A stretch of DNA of 64,000 nt from Candidatus Thiodictyon syntrophicum (GCF_002813775.1 NZ_CP020370.1:1083501-1147500); one strand, 5' to 3'; positions 17,674 through 29,660 are shown, counted from the stretch's first letter. The notes: generated from the letters alone by a model not told the origin. Program-made: numbers and translations.

Positions 17674-19194
17674 ATGCGCGCCCCCCTTCTCCTACTGATC
17701 CTGGCGGTCGTGTCGGCATCCGCCGGCGCCGCCGCCCCGGACGCGGTCCCCGACGGCGCGGCCGGCACTGCGACGCCCGCCGGGCGGCGCGTGCCCACCG
17801 ACGGGTTCTGGTCGGATGAGCCGCAACTGCAGATCATCAGCGCCACCCTGGAGCCGAAGACGCGACGCCTGACCATTATCGGTGAGAACTTCGGCGGCCA
17901 TCGCCTGCCCACGGTCAAGCTGGACGCGGCGGTCCTGAGCATCGCCAACGCCACCGAGACCCGCCTGGTGACCGACCCCCTGTCGGCCGACCAGGCCAGC
18001 ATCGGCACCCATCTGCTGACGGTGATCGCCGGCAATGACCGCACCCGCTTCGCTGTCTACACACTGGTCATAGGCCCGCCGCCCGGCCCCGGTACCGGCG
18101 ACAACGGCGGCGCCCCCCGCCCGGCCGGCCCCGCGTCCAATCAGGTTCAGGTCATCGACCGCGGCGGCGACGTCGGCTGGTCGACGTCCATCGCGGTGGG
18201 CGCCGACGGCAACCCCCTGATCCTGTATCTCGACTACACCAATCGGGACCTGAAGCTCGCGCGCTGTCGGGACCCCTCCTGTACCAGTGCCGCCCTGCGG
18301 GCCATGGATACCGAAGGGGATGTGGGGTGGTCCAACGCCCTGATCGTCGGCGCCGACGGCCTGCCGCGCATGAGTTATTTCGACAACACCCGCAAGGACC
18401 TCAAATTCATCCGGTGCGAGGACCCCGAGTGCCTGACCTTCAAGGCGCAGACGATCGATACCGAGGGCCAGGTCGGACAGCATACGTCGCTGCTTCTGGG
18501 GCGTGACGGTCTGCCTGTCATCAGTTATTACGACAAGACGCGGGGCGATCTGAAGGTGGCCCATTGCCTCGACCAGGATTGCGCCGCGTTCGAGCGCGCC
18601 ACGGTCGACAGCGTGGGCAATGTCGGCTGGTACACCAGCATCGCACTGGGTGCCGACGGCAATCCGGTCATCAGCTATTTCGACGTGACCCGGCGCGACC
18701 TCAAGTTCGCCCGCTGCACCAGCCCGTCCTGTGCCTCCGCCCGGGTGACGGCCGTGGATATGGGCGGTGTGGGCCTGGGGACTGATATCGTGGTCCCCGA
18801 CGACGGTCTGCCCCTCATCGCCTACTGGGACTTTTTCAACGACAACCTCAAGCTCGCCCGCTGCACCGACGCCGACTGCACCAAGGCCGAACTGGCGGTC
18901 ATCGACGGCGGCGGCTCGGTCGGCTCCAACGCGGCCATGGCCTTAGGCACCGACGGCAATCCCGTCATCAGCTATCACGACCACACCCACAGCAAACTCA
19001 AGATCGCCCATTGCAGCGACCGCGCCTGCACCAACGTACGCCTCACGGCACCCGATGCCAACGGCTCCGTGGGCTGGCATACGAGCATCGCCATCGGAGC
19101 GGACGGACTACCCATCGTCAGTTACTACGACGAGACCAATGGGGATCTAAAATTCCTGCACTGCGGTGATCCCGCGTGCAGCCTGGTTGAATAG
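17674..19194 (+). CDS. Exported protein: TIG-like domain plus seven ~49-residue repeats (propeller-like)
   Basis: A 506-residue secreted or periplasmic protein of unknown function. Residues 1-21 are a signal peptide (MRAPLLLLILAVVSASAGAA). About 50-145 resembles an IPT/TIG beta-sandwich (LTIIGENFGG...). Then come seven tandem repeats of 48-50 residues with the pattern GxVGWxTSIAxGADGxPxIS, YxDxTxxDLKxAxC and a second Cys five residues later, ending near D. Each repeat carries two cysteines, with one exchange pattern per repeat. Seven copies fits a seven-bladed beta-propeller, but this is inferred from count and spacing only. The start is set by the signal peptide. Monocistronic; no partner genes. 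Confidence 0.8.
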   Translation: MRAPLLLLILAVVSASAGAAAPDAVPDGAAGTATPAGRRVPTDGFWSDEPQLQIISATLEPKTRRLTIIGENFGGHRLPTVKLDAAVLSIANATETRLVTDPLSADQASIGTHLLTVIAGNDRTRFAVYTLVIGPPPGPGTGDNGGAPRPAGPASNQVQVIDRGGDVGWSTSIAVGADGNPLILYLDYTNRDLKLARCRDPSCTSAALRAMDTEGDVGWSNALIVGADGLPRMSYFDNTRKDLKFIRCEDPECLTFKAQTIDTEGQVGQHTSLLLGRDGLPVISYYDKTRGDLKVAHCLDQDCAAFERATVDSVGNVGWYTSIALGADGNPVISYFDVTRRDLKFARCTSPSCASARVTAVDMGGVGLGTDIVVPDDGLPLIAYWDFFNDNLKLARCTDADCTKAELAVIDGGGSVGSNAAMALGTDGNPVISYHDHTHSKLKIAHCSDRACTNVRLTAPDANGSVGWHTSIAIGADGLPIVSYYDETNGDLKFLHCGDPACSLVE

Positions 19195-19206
19195 TCCGCG
19201 CCGGTC

Positions 19207-19641
19207 TCACCTCCTCCAGACCGGGCAGTTGCGCTGGATATCAGCCCTGACGACATCGAGATGCTCTTGCTTGATTTGAGTGGGACGGATTGGATCGAAC
19301 GATTCAAACGGGGTGCCGAAATGCGTGACCAGGTTGGCGTAAACAATAATCTTCAGTGCGGAGAGCGCCGGCTGGGCCAGGAAGAGTACCGTCAGACGCT
19401 CTTCGCGATTGTTTTCAAACGCACGCCCGGGGCGGATGCGACGGGCAATCACCTGGTAGTCGTCTTGCGACGCGATCTGGTAGCCGCGCGAGACGATGGC
19501 GTTCGTCACGAGCTCACGCGCACAGTCGCGCCGGATGTGAGCCACCGTGATTTCCAGATTCCCGGATGACGTATCAGCCGGCGGGCCTCCCGCGCAAGCG
19601 CTGAGGAGTACAACGCAAAGCATGCACAGCGCGCGTTTCAT
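19207..19641 (-). CDS. Putative lipoprotein
   Basis: A 144-residue protein with a lipoprotein signal peptide (MKRALCMLCVVLLSACAGG; lipobox LSAC). The remaining part (NLEITVAHIRRDCARELVTN ...) matches no family I know. It starts 13 bases after the metF stop on the same strand and so is probably co-transcribed with metF. Convergent with the propeller-like gene, 12 bases apart. Confidence 0.7.
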   Translation of the reverse strand: MKRALCMLCVVLLSACAGGPPADTSSGNLEITVAHIRRDCARELVTNAIVSRGYQIASQDDYQVIARRIRPGRAFENNREERLTVLFLAQPALSALKIIVYANLVTHFGTPFESFDPIRPTQIKQEHLDVVRADIQRNCPVWRR

Positions 19642-19654
19642 GTCTCACCCGCCC

Positions 19655-20512
19655 TCAGGTCGACAGGCCGAGGTCCGCCCACAGGCGCAACGTCGGGCCG
19701 GACTGGTTCATGGTGTAGAAGTGCAGTCCCGGGGCACCGCCGTCGAGCAGGTTCCGGCAGAGGCGCAGTACGACCTCGTGGCCGAAGGCGCGCAGGGACT
19801 CCAGGTCGTCCCCGTAGCCTTCCAGCCGCCGCCGCGCCCAGCGTGGAATCTCGGCCCCGCAGGCGTCGGAAAAACGGGCCAACTGGGTGTAGTTGGTGAT
19901 GGGCATGATGCCGGGGACGATGGGGATCTCCACCCCCAGCGTGCGGGCGGCATCGACGAAGCCGAAGTAGGCGTCGGCGTTGTAGAAGTACTGGGTGATG
20001 GCGGAGTCGGCCCCAGCCTGTACCTTGCGCTTGAAATTCTCCAGATCCCGCGCCGGATTGGGGGCCTGGGGGTGGTACTCGGGGTAGGCGGCGACCTCGA
20101 TATGGAAATCGGCGGCGTGCTCGGCGCGGATGAACTCGACCAGTTCATTGGCATACCGGAAGGCGCCGGCGGACCCGGTCCCGGTGCCGGAGGGCAGATC
20201 CCCGCGCAGGGCGACGATCCGGTGGATGCCCTGGGCGCCGTAGCCCGCGAGCAGGGCGCGGACCTCATCGGGGTTGGAGCCGATGCAGGCAAGGTGCGGG
20301 GCGGTGTCGAGACCCTGGCGGCGCAGCCAGGCGACGGTCTCGAAGGTGCCCGCGCGGGTCGAGCCCCCCGCACCGGAGGTGACCGAGAAGAACTCCGGCG
20401 CGACGGCCGCGAGCTCGGCGATGACGGTCTTGAGCTTCGCGCTTCCCTCCGGCGTCTTGGGGGGGAAGAGTTCAAAGCTGAAGGCGGGTCGGTGTTGATC
20501 AGTGGCGTTCAT
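19655..20512 (-). CDS. metF: 5,10-methylenetetrahydrofolate reductase
   Basis: FAD-dependent reduction of methylene-THF to methyl-THF, the methyl donor for methionine synthase. It has 285 residues, normal for the family. The N-terminus carries FSFELFPPKTPEG with the catalytic Glu, then FFSVTSGAGGSTR, HLACIG, and RGDLP. It lies downstream of ahcY on the same strand, separated by a palindromic repeat, and continues the methyl-cycle group metK-ahcY-metF. Confidence 0.95.
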   Translation of the reverse strand: MNATDQHRPAFSFELFPPKTPEGSAKLKTVIAELAAVAPEFFSVTSGAGGSTRAGTFETVAWLRRQGLDTAPHLACIGSNPDEVRALLAGYGAQGIHRIVALRGDLPSGTGTGSAGAFRYANELVEFIRAEHAADFHIEVAAYPEYHPQAPNPARDLENFKRKVQAGADSAITQYFYNADAYFGFVDAARTLGVEIPIVPGIMPITNYTQLARFSDACGAEIPRWARRRLEGYGDDLESLRAFGHEVVLRLCRNLLDGGAPGLHFYTMNQSGPTLRLWADLGLST

Positions 20513-20571
20513 GCTGGTATTGCCCTGGGCCAGATTCCGGCCTCCCGGCCGGAGTCACGGTAGCGTTTGCC

Positions 20572-20733
20572 TACCGACCCCAACGGGGTCGAACCTACCA
20601 GCCCAGGGCCAGGCCCTGGGATAGCGTCGTTTAATCGGCATGGCCCTGAACGGGCGTGACATACGGACCCAGAGCCTTATGTCACGCCCTTGCAGGGCTT
20701 AAGCAGGTCGCGAGACAGGGCGCAGCGCCCTGT
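20572..20733. repeat. Multi-hairpin intergenic repeat, copy 1
   Basis: Modules in order: GACCCCAACGGGGTC; CAGCCCAGGGCCAGGCCCTGGG; a pair of facing GGGCGTGACAT / ATGTCACGCCC blocks; and a terminal hairpin ACAGGGCG-CAG-CGCCCTGT that runs to the ahcY stop. The same modules recur at 31171, 32494, 45101 and 62315. The last hairpin may serve as the ahcY terminator. Confidence 0.8.
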
Positions 20734-22139
20734 CAGTAGCGGTAATGGTCGGGCTTATAAGGCCCATCCACCGCTACACCGATATAGTCCGCCTGGGTGC
20801 GGGTCAGGGTGGTGAGATGCACCCCGATCTTGCCGATGTGCAGGCGCGCGACCTCTTCATCCAGGGTCTTGGGCAGGATATAGACCCCGATCGGGTACTT
20901 GGCCGTGTGGGCATAGATCTCGATCTGGGCCAGCACCTGGTTGGTGAAGCTCGCGGACATGACGAAGCTCGGGTGGCCGGTGGCGCAGCCCAGGTTTACC
21001 AGACGCCCTTGAGCGAGCAGAATGATCCGCTTGCCGTCGGGAAAGATGACGTGATCGACCTGGGGCTTGATCTCTTCCCACTGGTACTTGCTGAGGCCGG
21101 CCACGTCGATCTCATTGTCGAAATGACCGATGTTGCAGACGATGGCCTGGTCCTTCATGGCGGCCATGTGGTCATGCGTGATGATCCGCAGGTTACCGGT
21201 GGCGGTGACGAAGATGTCCGCCAGCGGCGCCGCCTCCTCCATGGTCACGACCCGGAAGCCCTCCATCGCCGCCTGCAGGGCGCAGATGGGATCGATCTCG
21301 GAGACCCAGACGGTGGCGCCCAGGCCGCGCAGTGATTGGGCGCAGCCCTTGCCCACATCGCCGTAGCCGCAGACCATGCCGATCTTGCCGGCGATCATGA
21401 CATCGGTGGCGCGCTTGATACCGTCCACCAATGACTCGCGGCAGCCGTAGAGGTTGTCGAACTTGGACTTGGTGACCGAGTCGTTCACGTTCATGCCGGG
21501 GAACAGCAGGGTCCCGGCAGTGGCCATCTCATAGAGACGGTGCACGCCGGTGGTGGTCTCCTCGGTGACCCCCTTGATGCCCGCCGCGGCCTTGTGCCAA
21601 TGCTCGGGGTCCCGCTCGAAGGTACGCGCGAGCAGGCCCAGGATGGCGGTCCATTCCTCGTTGTCGTCTGCCGTGGGGGCGGGGACCGCGCCGGCCTTCT
21701 CATACTCCACGCCCTTGTGGACCAGGAGCGTCGCGTCGCCGCCGTCGTCCAGGATCATGTTGGGCCCGGCGCCGTCGGGCCAGTTGAGGGCCTGCTCCGT
21801 GCACCACCAGTATTCTTCCAGGGTCTCGCCCTTCCAGGCATAGACCGGGATGCCGACGGCCGCGATGGCGGCGGCGGCGTGGTCTTGGGTCGAGAAGATG
21901 TTGCAGGAGGCCCAGCGGACCTGGGCGCCCAGTGCCGCCAGGGTCTCGATCAGGACCGCGGTCTGGATGGTCATGTGCAGGCTGCCGGTTACCCGGGCGC
22001 CGGCCAGCGGTTTGGTCGTACCGAACTTCTTGCGCAGGGCCATCAGGCCCGGCATCTCGGTCTCGGCGATGCGGATTTCTTTGCGGCCCCAGTCGGCCAG
22101 GGACATATCCGCCACTTTGTAGTCGGTGAACTCACTCAT
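20733..22139 (-). CDS. ahcY: Adenosylhomocysteinase (SAH hydrolase)
   Basis: NAD-dependent reversible hydrolysis of S-adenosylhomocysteine to adenosine and homocysteine. It has 468 residues from ATG 22139 ([20 protein letters not shown]). Visible signatures: [14 protein letters not shown], the NAD-binding [19 protein letters not shown], and the C-terminal [11 protein letters not shown]. The gene sits directly behind an SAH riboswitch, with metK upstream and metF downstream, a coherent methyl-cycle set. Confidence 0.97.
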   Translation of the reverse strand: MSEFTDYKVADMSLADWGRKEIRIAETEMPGLMALRKKFGTTKPLAGARVTGSLHMTIQTAVLIETLAALGAQVRWASCNIFSTQDHAAAAIAAVGIPVYAWKGETLEEYWWCTEQALNWPDGAGPNMILDDGGDATLLVHKGVEYEKAGAVPAPTADDNEEWTAILGLLARTFERDPEHWHKAAAGIKGVTEETTTGVHRLYEMATAGTLLFPGMNVNDSVTKSKFDNLYGCRESLVDGIKRATDVMIAGKIGMVCGYGDVGKGCAQSLRGLGATVWVSEIDPICALQAAMEGFRVVTMEEAAPLADIFVTATGNLRIITHDHMAAMKDQAIVCNIGHFDNEIDVAGLSKYQWEEIKPQVDHVIFPDGKRIILLAQGRLVNLGCATGHPSFVMSASFTNQVLAQIEIYAHTAKYPIGVYILPKTLDEEVARLHIGKIGVHLTTLTRTQADYIGVAVDGPYKPDHYRY

Positions 22140-22165
22140 GGGTTTAGCTCCGGAGTTAAACGTGA

Positions 22166-22255
22166 GTGAGCGCCGTTGTGAGGTCGACCCGGCCACCGAG
22201 CCTGGCCTGGGGCGCCCCCACGATCGTGGGTCCCCCAGGTCGCAACGCTCCTCGG
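22166..22255 (-). promoter_or_regulatory. SAH riboswitch upstream of ahcY
   Basis: The minus strand starts CCGAGGAGCGTTGCGACC. It has an internal hairpin (CCTGGGG...CCCCAGG with CCCACGATCGTGGG inside), then CCAGGCTCGG closing P1 (CCGAG 22255-22251 with CTCGG 22200-22196). Downstream, GCGCTCAC (around 22166-22173) pairs with GAGCG (22246-22250) as the pseudoknot. This is the consensus layout of the SAH riboswitch, an 'on' switch for SAH recycling in proteobacteria. The ahcY Shine-Dalgarno GGAG (22151-22154) lies just beyond. Confidence 0.93.
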
Positions 22256-22281
22256 TAGCGAGGTTTTGGAAAGACGATTCA

Positions 22282-22434
22282 GCCGCAAATGAACGCAAAT
22301 TGACGCAAATCAATACGGTGGACGCGGCTCGCTGGAGAGATTGGCCCCGGCTCGGCGGGTCGGGAGGTCCGGGTCAGGCCGTCAGCGACCGGGTATCATC
22401 CTCCTCATTTGCGTCCATTTGCGTCATTTGCGGC
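22282..22434. repeat. Inverted repeat built from GCAAAT words
   Basis: The left arm (22282-22314) repeats CGCAAAT/ACGCAAAT words; the right arm (22407-22434) is their reverse complement (ATTTGCGTCCATTTGCG...). The GC-rich spacer is about 90 bases. It lies between the metK stop and the SAH riboswitch. Similar two-armed word repeats with other words occur at 28233, 45499, 53418 and 62584. Confidence 0.8.
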
Positions 22435-22442
22435 AATATTTC

Positions 22443-23633
22443 TTAGATGCCGGCCGCCGCGCGCAGGGCCGCGGCCTTGTCGGTGCGCTCCCAGGTGAAG
22501 CCCGGTTCGCTGCGCCCGAAGTGGCCGTAGGCGGCCGTCGTGCGGTACTTGATCAGGTCCTTGTCGCCGAGATTCAACATGCGGATGATCCCGTAGGGCC
22601 GCAGGTCGAAGTGCTCGCGGATCAGCTCGATGATCCGGTGCTCGCTGACGTTGGCGGTGCCGAAGGTGTCGATCGACACGGAGGTCGGCTCGGCCACCCC
22701 GATCGCGTAGGAGACCTGGATCTCCAGCTTGTCCGCCAGGCCCGCGGCGACGACATTCTTGGCCACGTAGCGCCCGGCATAGGCGGCGGAACGGTCCACC
22801 TTGGACGGGTCCTTGCCGGAGAAGGCGCCGCCCCCGTGACGGGCCATGCCGCCGTAGGTGTCGACGATGATCTTGCGCCCGGTCAAGCCGCAGTCACCCA
22901 CGGGGCCGCCGATCACGAACTTGCCGGTGGGGTTGATGTGGTAGCGGGTATCGGCCTTGAGCCAACCGGTCGCGCCCAGCACGGGCTTGATGATCTCCTC
23001 CATCACCGCCTCTTGCAGCGTGGTGAGGCTCACGTCCGGGCTGTGCTGGGTGGAGAGTACCACCGCCTGGATCGCCACCGGCCGATCATCCTCGTAGCGG
23101 AAGGTGATCTGCGACTTGGCGTCCGGGCGCAGCCAGGGCAGGGTGCCGTTCTTGCGCACCTCGGCCTGCCGCTTGCAGAGCCGGTGGGCATAATCGATCG
23201 GGGCCGGCATCAGGAGATCCGTCTCGTTGGTGGCGTAGCCGAACATCAGCCCCTGGTCGCCGGCCCCCTGCGCCTCCTCGGTCTCCCGGTTCACGCCCAT
23301 GTCGATGTCGCGGGACTGCTCGCCCAAGGCTACCAGCACACCGCAGGTGTGACCGTCGAAGCCGACCTCCGAGTTGTCGTAGCCGATCTCGTTGACCACC
23401 TGGCGCACGACCCGCTCGTAGTCGATCTTGAGATCCGCGTCCGTGAGGGTGATCTCCCCCGCCAGCATGACGAAGCCGGTCTTCACCAGGGTCTCGCAGG
23501 CCACCCGCGCCTTGGTGTGGTTAGGGTCGCGACGGTAGATCTCGTCCAACACGGCATCGGAGATCTGATCCGCCATCTTGTCCGGATGGCCCTCGGAAAC
23601 TGACTCGGAGGTGAAGATATAGTCTTTGCTCAT
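22443..23633 (-). CDS. metK: S-adenosylmethionine synthase
   Basis: Makes SAM from ATP and methionine. It has 396 residues from ATG 23633 ([20 protein letters not shown]), the typical start. Signatures [15 protein letters not shown] and [19 protein letters not shown] are present. It is upstream of ahcY on the same strand, with a repeat and the riboswitch between them, so ahcY can be regulated separately. Confidence 0.97.
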   Translation of the reverse strand: MSKDYIFTSESVSEGHPDKMADQISDAVLDEIYRRDPNHTKARVACETLVKTGFVMLAGEITLTDADLKIDYERVVRQVVNEIGYDNSEVGFDGHTCGVLVALGEQSRDIDMGVNRETEEAQGAGDQGLMFGYATNETDLLMPAPIDYAHRLCKRQAEVRKNGTLPWLRPDAKSQITFRYEDDRPVAIQAVVLSTQHSPDVSLTTLQEAVMEEIIKPVLGATGWLKADTRYHINPTGKFVIGGPVGDCGLTGRKIIVDTYGGMARHGGGAFSGKDPSKVDRSAAYAGRYVAKNVVAAGLADKLEIQVSYAIGVAEPTSVSIDTFGTANVSEHRIIELIREHFDLRPYGIIRMLNLGDKDLIKYRTTAAYGHFGRSEPGFTWERTDKAAALRAAAGI

Positions 23634-24180
23634 GACCTTGAAACTGGCGGTTGCGGCTGGGGTACGGTAGACCAAGCCGACTAGGATAACGATTCGTCGG
23701 CAGAGATCCTAGCCCCCAGCGACCGGGTATCGCGCCGTCGGCCGCGCACGCACGACCGCCCCCCCCGGTTTTGGTGAATCAACGCGGCGATCAAGCCGGT
23801 GCCGCGATGCCGTAACTTGTCGTCTGTTCGGCGCTTGACCGTTCGGCAAGCATCAGGTTCGGACCAAGGCGCAGCGACATGACCGCAGCACCGGGAGCTT
23901 TGCGGATGGCGAGGGGGACCGCAACGCCCCGGCGCGCGGGGCGCCGTCGAGGAGTCATAAGGATTGTTCTAAGTCGCGGATAAGTTTCCCTGATTAGTCG
24001 ATGCTTATGATTGTGTGCAATAATCCTCGTTTGCGCTGATGGGCGCAGCGCGGATCGCCCAAGACGTCGGCCGGCAACTCGTCGAGAAATCGATCGTATG
24101 TTGAATCCCGGTCGGCGGCTGGACGCCGGCGAGCCAAGCCCCTGACCCCGACCGCTAATCCCAGACCCCGGAGGTCCCAG
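23634..24180. other. Divergent intergenic region metK / thioredoxin-like gene
   Basis: About 550 bases. No coding sequence is supported on either strand; long open stretches here are GC-driven shadows. An AT-rich segment around 23955-24030 may carry promoters. No known RNA motif was recognised. Confidence 0.4.
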
Positions 24181-24738
24181 ATGGCATCGCTGCAAACCCC
24201 TGTCTGTGCGTTCGACACGCCGGCCCCGGACTTCTCCCTCCCCGGCGTGGACGGCCGGGTCTGGACCCGCGATCAGTGCCGTGGCGTGGGCGGACTGCTC
24301 GTGATGTTCATCTGCAACCATTGCCCCTACGTCAAGGCGGTGCGTGAACGACTCGTGCGCGACGTGAAGGACCTCCAGGCGCTTGGGATCGGCTGTGTCG
24401 CCATCATGTCCAACGATCCGGCTGACTATCCGGAGGACTCGTTCCAGGACATGCAGCGGGTGGCCCGCGAGTTCGGCTACCCCTTCCCCTACCTGTACGA
24501 CGAGACGCAAGGCGTCGCCCGCGCCTACGGGGCCGTCTGCACACCCGACTTTTTCGGCTACAACGCCGCACTCGGGCTCCAGTACCGTGGTCGGCTGGAC
24601 GAGAGCCGCAAGGAGGCGGCGGCGCCGGACGTGCGCCGCGACCTGTTCGAGGCGATGCGCGAGGTGGCACAGACCGGCCGCGGGCCGGCGGAGCAGGCCC
24701 CGAGCATGGGCTGTTCGATCAAGTGGCGGGCGGGCTGA
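24181..24738 (+). CDS. Thioredoxin-fold (AhpC/TSA-like) protein
   Basis: A 185-residue thioredoxin-family protein. Residues 8-30 ([17 protein letters not shown]) match the AhpC/TSA start, and the active site is [12 protein letters not shown] with a CxxC (C-N-H-C). This pattern belongs to a conserved group annotated 'thioredoxin family protein'. No signal peptide, so cytoplasmic redox function is likely; the substrate is unknown. It stands before tkt with a 330-base gap. Confidence 0.88.
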   Translation: MASLQTPVCAFDTPAPDFSLPGVDGRVWTRDQCRGVGGLLVMFICNHCPYVKAVRERLVRDVKDLQALGIGCVAIMSNDPADYPEDSFQDMQRVAREFGYPFPYLYDETQGVARAYGAVCTPDFFGYNAALGLQYRGRLDESRKEAAAPDVRRDLFEAMREVAQTGRGPAEQAPSMGCSIKWRAG

Positions 24739-25069
24739 CCAGCGTCCGGTAAGCACGCCCGATCGATGGGGGCAGGACGGCCTCCGACTGATTCTCAGTA
24801 TCCGGCAATTGACAAGGCTCTCGCTTTGCGGGCATAAGCTCGCTTTGATTTTCGGGGGTACGCGCCCGGAATCCGGCCGGACGAGCGAGGCCCCGGAAAC
24901 GCACGGGCGGGCGGACCCTGACCAGGTGCGTTCCCGCGGTGGTGGAGACCCGCCACACCGTGCCCCCGGCAACCGCGCCACCGCGCACCGCAGTACCGCC
25001 GCCCGGTCTTGGACCGGTTCGCGGCGGATCGCGCAACATACTGGTCTTAAAAAATATTCAGGAGGGGCC
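24739..25069. other. Leader region upstream of tkt
   Basis: About 330 bases without a gene. The segment just before tkt is AT-rich (CTTAAAAAATATTCA) and ends in a strong GGAGGGG ribosome-binding site. A CbbR or other regulator site is possible but no motif was identified. Confidence 0.4.
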
Positions 25070-27076
25070 ATGTCCTCACGCAGAGAACTTGCCAACGCCA
25101 TCCGTGCACTGAGCATGGATGCAGTCCAGAAGGCCAACTCGGGCCACCCCGGGGCGCCCATGGGCATGGCCGACATCGCCGAGGTCCTGTGGAACGACTT
25201 CATGAAGCACAACCCGGGCAACCCCCACTGGGCGGACCGGGACCGCTTCGTGCTCTCCAACGGGCACGGCTCGATGTTGATCTACTCCCTGCTGCACCTG
25301 ACCGGGTACGACCTGGGGATCGAGGACCTGAAGCAGTTCCGCCAACTGCACTCCCGCACCCCGGGACACCCGGAGTACGGCTACGCGCCGGGGGTGGAGA
25401 CGACCACCGGCCCCCTGGGCCAGGGGATCACCAACGCGGTGGGCATGGCCCTGTCGGAGAAGGTCCTGGCCGCCCAGTTCAACCAGCCGGGTCATGAGAT
25501 CGTCGACCACCACACCTATGTGTTCCTGGGCGACGGCTGCCTGATGGAGGGGATCTCGCACGAGGCCTGCTCGCTCGCCGGCGCCCTGGGCTTGGGCAAG
25601 CTGATCGCGATCTACGACGACAACAACATCTCCATCGACGGCGAGGTGCGCGGGCACGGCAATACCCCGGGTTGGTTCCTGGACAACACCCCCAAGCGTT
25701 TCGAGGCCTACGGCTGGCACGTCATCCCCAAGGTGGACGGCCACAACGCCGAGGCGGTCAAGGCGGCCATCGAGGAGGCGCGCGCGGTCGAGGAGCGGCC
25801 CTCGCTCATCTGCTGCCAGACCATCATCGGCTTCGGCTCACCCAACAAAGAGGGCAAGGAGGAGTGCCACGGCGCGGCCCTGGGCGCGGAGGAGATCGTC
25901 CTGACGCGCGAGAAGCTGGGCTGGCCCTACCCGCCCTTCGAGATCCCGGCCGACATCTATGCCGGCTGGTCCGCCAAGGAGACCGGCGCCAGCGCCGAGG
26001 CGGCGTGGAGCGAACGCTTCGCCGCCTATGCCGCGGCCTATCCCGTCGCGGCCGCCGAGTTCAAGCGCCGCATGGCCGGCGAATTGCCGGCCAACTGGTC
26101 GGCCGACGCCGACGCCTTCGTCGACGCCGTGGTCGCCAAGGCCGAGACCATCGCCTCGCGCAAGGCGTCCCAGAATGCCCTGAACGGCTTCGGTCCCCTG
26201 TTGCCCGAGTTGCTGGGCGGCTCGGCGGATTTGGCAGGCTCCAACCTGACACTCTGGAAGGGGTGCAAGGGGATCGGTAAGGTCGAGACCGACGGCAACT
26301 ATGTCTACTACGGCGTGCGCGAGTTCGGCATGTCCGCCATCATGAACGGCATCGCCCTGCACGGGGGCTTCATCCCCTATGGCGCGACCTTCCTGATGTT
26401 CTCCGAGTATGCCCGCAATGCACTGCGCATGGCGGCCCTGATGAAGATCCGGACCATCTTCGTCTACACCCACGATTCCGTGGGCTTAGGCGAGGACGGC
26501 CCCACCCACCAGCCGGTGGAGCAGATCCCGACGCTGCGCATGATCCCCAACATGAGTGTCTGGCGCCCCTGCGACGCGGTGGAGTCGGCCGTGGCCTGGA
26601 AGCTCGCCATCGAGCGTGAGCACGGGCCCTCCTGCCTGATCTTCTCGCGCCAGAACTTAGCCCACATGCCCCGGACCCCGGACCAGCTCACCGCCATCGA
26701 GCGCGGCGGCTATGTGCTGCGCGATTGCGCCGGCACCCCGGACGCCATCATCATCGCCACCGGCTCCGAGGTGGAGTTGGCGATGAAGGCGGCCGAGGCC
26801 CTGACCGGCAAGGCGGTGCGCGTGGTCTCCATGCCCTCCACCGATACCTTCGACGCCCAGGATGCGGCCTACCGCGAATCCGTCCTGCCCCGCGCCGTGA
26901 CCGCGCGGGTGGCGGTGGAGGCCGCCGTCACCGCCGGCTGGTGGAAGTATGTGGGCACCAACGGGGCCGTGGTCGGCATCGACCGCTTCGGCGAGTCCGC
27001 CCCGGCCGGGGCCTTGATGAAGGAGTTCGGCTTCACCGTCGACCATGTAGTCGCCACGGTGAAGGGCGTCCTCTGA
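25070..27076 (+). CDS. tkt: Transketolase
   Basis: TPP-dependent transfer of two-carbon units in the Calvin cycle and pentose phosphate pathway. It has 668 residues. ATG 25070 follows GGAGGGG and gives [20 protein letters not shown]. Signatures: [14 protein letters not shown], the TPP motif [13 protein letters not shown], and [18 protein letters not shown]. First gene of the plus-strand carbon cluster tkt-gap-pgk-pyk-fba. Confidence 0.97.
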   Translation: MSSRRELANAIRALSMDAVQKANSGHPGAPMGMADIAEVLWNDFMKHNPGNPHWADRDRFVLSNGHGSMLIYSLLHLTGYDLGIEDLKQFRQLHSRTPGHPEYGYAPGVETTTGPLGQGITNAVGMALSEKVLAAQFNQPGHEIVDHHTYVFLGDGCLMEGISHEACSLAGALGLGKLIAIYDDNNISIDGEVRGHGNTPGWFLDNTPKRFEAYGWHVIPKVDGHNAEAVKAAIEEARAVEERPSLICCQTIIGFGSPNKEGKEECHGAALGAEEIVLTREKLGWPYPPFEIPADIYAGWSAKETGASAEAAWSERFAAYAAAYPVAAAEFKRRMAGELPANWSADADAFVDAVVAKAETIASRKASQNALNGFGPLLPELLGGSADLAGSNLTLWKGCKGIGKVETDGNYVYYGVREFGMSAIMNGIALHGGFIPYGATFLMFSEYARNALRMAALMKIRTIFVYTHDSVGLGEDGPTHQPVEQIPTLRMIPNMSVWRPCDAVESAVAWKLAIEREHGPSCLIFSRQNLAHMPRTPDQLTAIERGGYVLRDCAGTPDAIIIATGSEVELAMKAAEALTGKAVRVVSMPSTDTFDAQDAAYRESVLPRAVTARVAVEAAVTAGWWKYVGTNGAVVGIDRFGESAPAGALMKEFGFTVDHVVATVKGVL

Positions 27077-27141
27077 CAGCGCGCGGGGCCGCAGGGCCCC
27101 CGCCACCCATTCAAACCTCGCGCGCCCGCGCCGAGGCGTGA

Positions 27142-28170
<1,029 letters not shown>

Positions 28171-28232
28171 AGCGGTCGATGGCTGGTGGTCGGTGGGACC
28201 GTCCCACCAGCCACTAGTACCGCCAAGAGCCA

Positions 28233-28349
28233 AGAAATTGGACAGGATTAACAGGATTTTGCAGGATTAACAGGATAAATACGGCGCGACGTGCATCAAC
28301 AGCACATCCTGTAAATCCTGAGAAATCCTGTTAATCCTGTCTATTTCTC
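28233..28349. repeat. Inverted repeat built from ACAGGATTAACAGGAT words
   Basis: The left arm (28233-28276) has two tandem CAGGATTAACAGGAT words. The right arm (28306-28349) is the reverse complement (ATCCTGTTAATCCTGTC...). It lies between gap and pgk, after a GGCTGGTGG/CCACCAGCC hairpin that may end the gap transcript. Confidence 0.8.
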
Positions 28350-28476
28350 ACGCTCACGACTGATCTCGAATGGTATCGGGATTTGCACTTTACGGCACCA
28401 GCCACATCCAGAGTCCTCCGGAAAGCCCCGCGGTTTTCCCGACGGCTCTATTAACTACGCACGAGAGGGTTGCCCC

Positions 28477-29658
28477 ATGTCCTTCATCAAGCTCACCGAT
28501 CTCGACCTCGCCGGTAAACGGGTGCTGATCCGCTCGGATCTGAATGTCCCGGTCAAGAACGGCAAGGTCACCTCGGACGCGCGTATCAGCGCCTCCATGC
28601 CCACCTTCGAGCACTGCATCAAGGCCGGTGCCAAGGTGATGGTCATGTCCCACCTGGGGCGGCCGGAGGAGGGCGTCTTCTCCGAGGCCGACTCGCTCGC
28701 ACCGGTCGCCGCCGACCTGGCCGTCAAGCTGGGCCGCCCGGTGCGCCTGATCCGTGACTATTTCGAGAATACCCCGGTCATCGCCGACGGCGAACTGGTC
28801 CTGCTCGACAACGTCCGCTTCAACAAGGGCGAGGGCAAGGACAACGAGGAACTGGCCAAGAAATATGCCGCCCTGTGCGACGTCTTCGTGATGGACGCCT
28901 TCGGTACCGCCCACCGCGCCCAGGCGTCCACCCACGGCGTCGGCAAGTTCGCCCCCACCGCCTGTGCCGGCCTGCTGCTGGCCGCGGAACTGGACGCACT
29001 GAAGAAGGCACTGGCCAACCCGGCACGGCCCATGGTCGCCATCGTCGGCGGCTCCAAGGTCTCGACCAAGCTGACCGTGCTCGAGGCCCTGTCCGAGAAG
29101 GTGGACCAGCTCGTGGTCGGCGGCGGTATCGCCAACACCTTCCTGGCCGCCAGCGGACACGGTATCGGCAAGTCGCTGTGTGAGCAGGATCTGATCCCGA
29201 CCGCCAAGGCCCTGATGGCAAAGATGACCGCCCGCGGCGCGACCATCCCGATCGCGGTGGATGTCGTGACCGGCAAGAACTTCGCGGAGAGCGAGCCCGC
29301 CGTGGTCAAGGACGCAGGCTCCGTGGCCGACGACGACATGATCTTCGACATCGGCCCCAAGTCCGCCCAGCAGTTGGCCGATATCATCGCCAAGGCCGGC
29401 ACCATCGTGTGGAACGGCCCCGTCGGCGTCTTCGAGTTCGACCAGTTCGGCGGCGGCACCAAGACCGTCGCCATGGCCATCGCCAACGCCGCGGGCTTCA
29501 GCCTGGCAGGCGGCGGCGACACCATCGCGGCGATCCAGAAGTACGGCATCTACGACAAGATATCCTACATCTCCACGGCGGGCGGGGCCTTCCTGGAGTA
29601 TCTGGAGGGCAAGACCCTGCCGGCGGTCGCCATGCTCGAATCCCGCGCCAAGGGCTGA
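28477..29658 (+). CDS. pgk: Phosphoglycerate kinase
   Basis: Transfers phosphate between ATP and 3-phosphoglycerate. It has 393 residues. The N-terminal signature is [18 protein letters not shown]; also [25 protein letters not shown] and the C-terminal GGGDTIAAI. It starts at ATG 28477. pyk follows with only 2 bases between them. Confidence 0.97.
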   Translation: MSFIKLTDLDLAGKRVLIRSDLNVPVKNGKVTSDARISASMPTFEHCIKAGAKVMVMSHLGRPEEGVFSEADSLAPVAADLAVKLGRPVRLIRDYFENTPVIADGELVLLDNVRFNKGEGKDNEELAKKYAALCDVFVMDAFGTAHRAQASTHGVGKFAPTACAGLLLAAELDALKKALANPARPMVAIVGGSKVSTKLTVLEALSEKVDQLVVGGGIANTFLAASGHGIGKSLCEQDLIPTAKALMAKMTARGATIPIAVDVVTGKNFAESEPAVVKDAGSVADDDMIFDIGPKSAQQLADIIAKAGTIVWNGPVGVFEFDQFGGGTKTVAMAIANAAGFSLAGGGDTIAAIQKYGIYDKISYISTAGGAFLEYLEGKTLPAVAMLESRAKG

Positions 29659-29660
29659 GA

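Noticed and set aside
20572-20733. Possible CRISPR array
   Set aside because: The repeats are palindromic modules without regular spacing or unique spacers; no cas genes in the window.
23791-25260. 489-codon minus-strand frame spanning the metK-tkt gap
   Set aside because: Crosses the thioredoxin-like gene and the start of tkt antisense; no recognisable protein.
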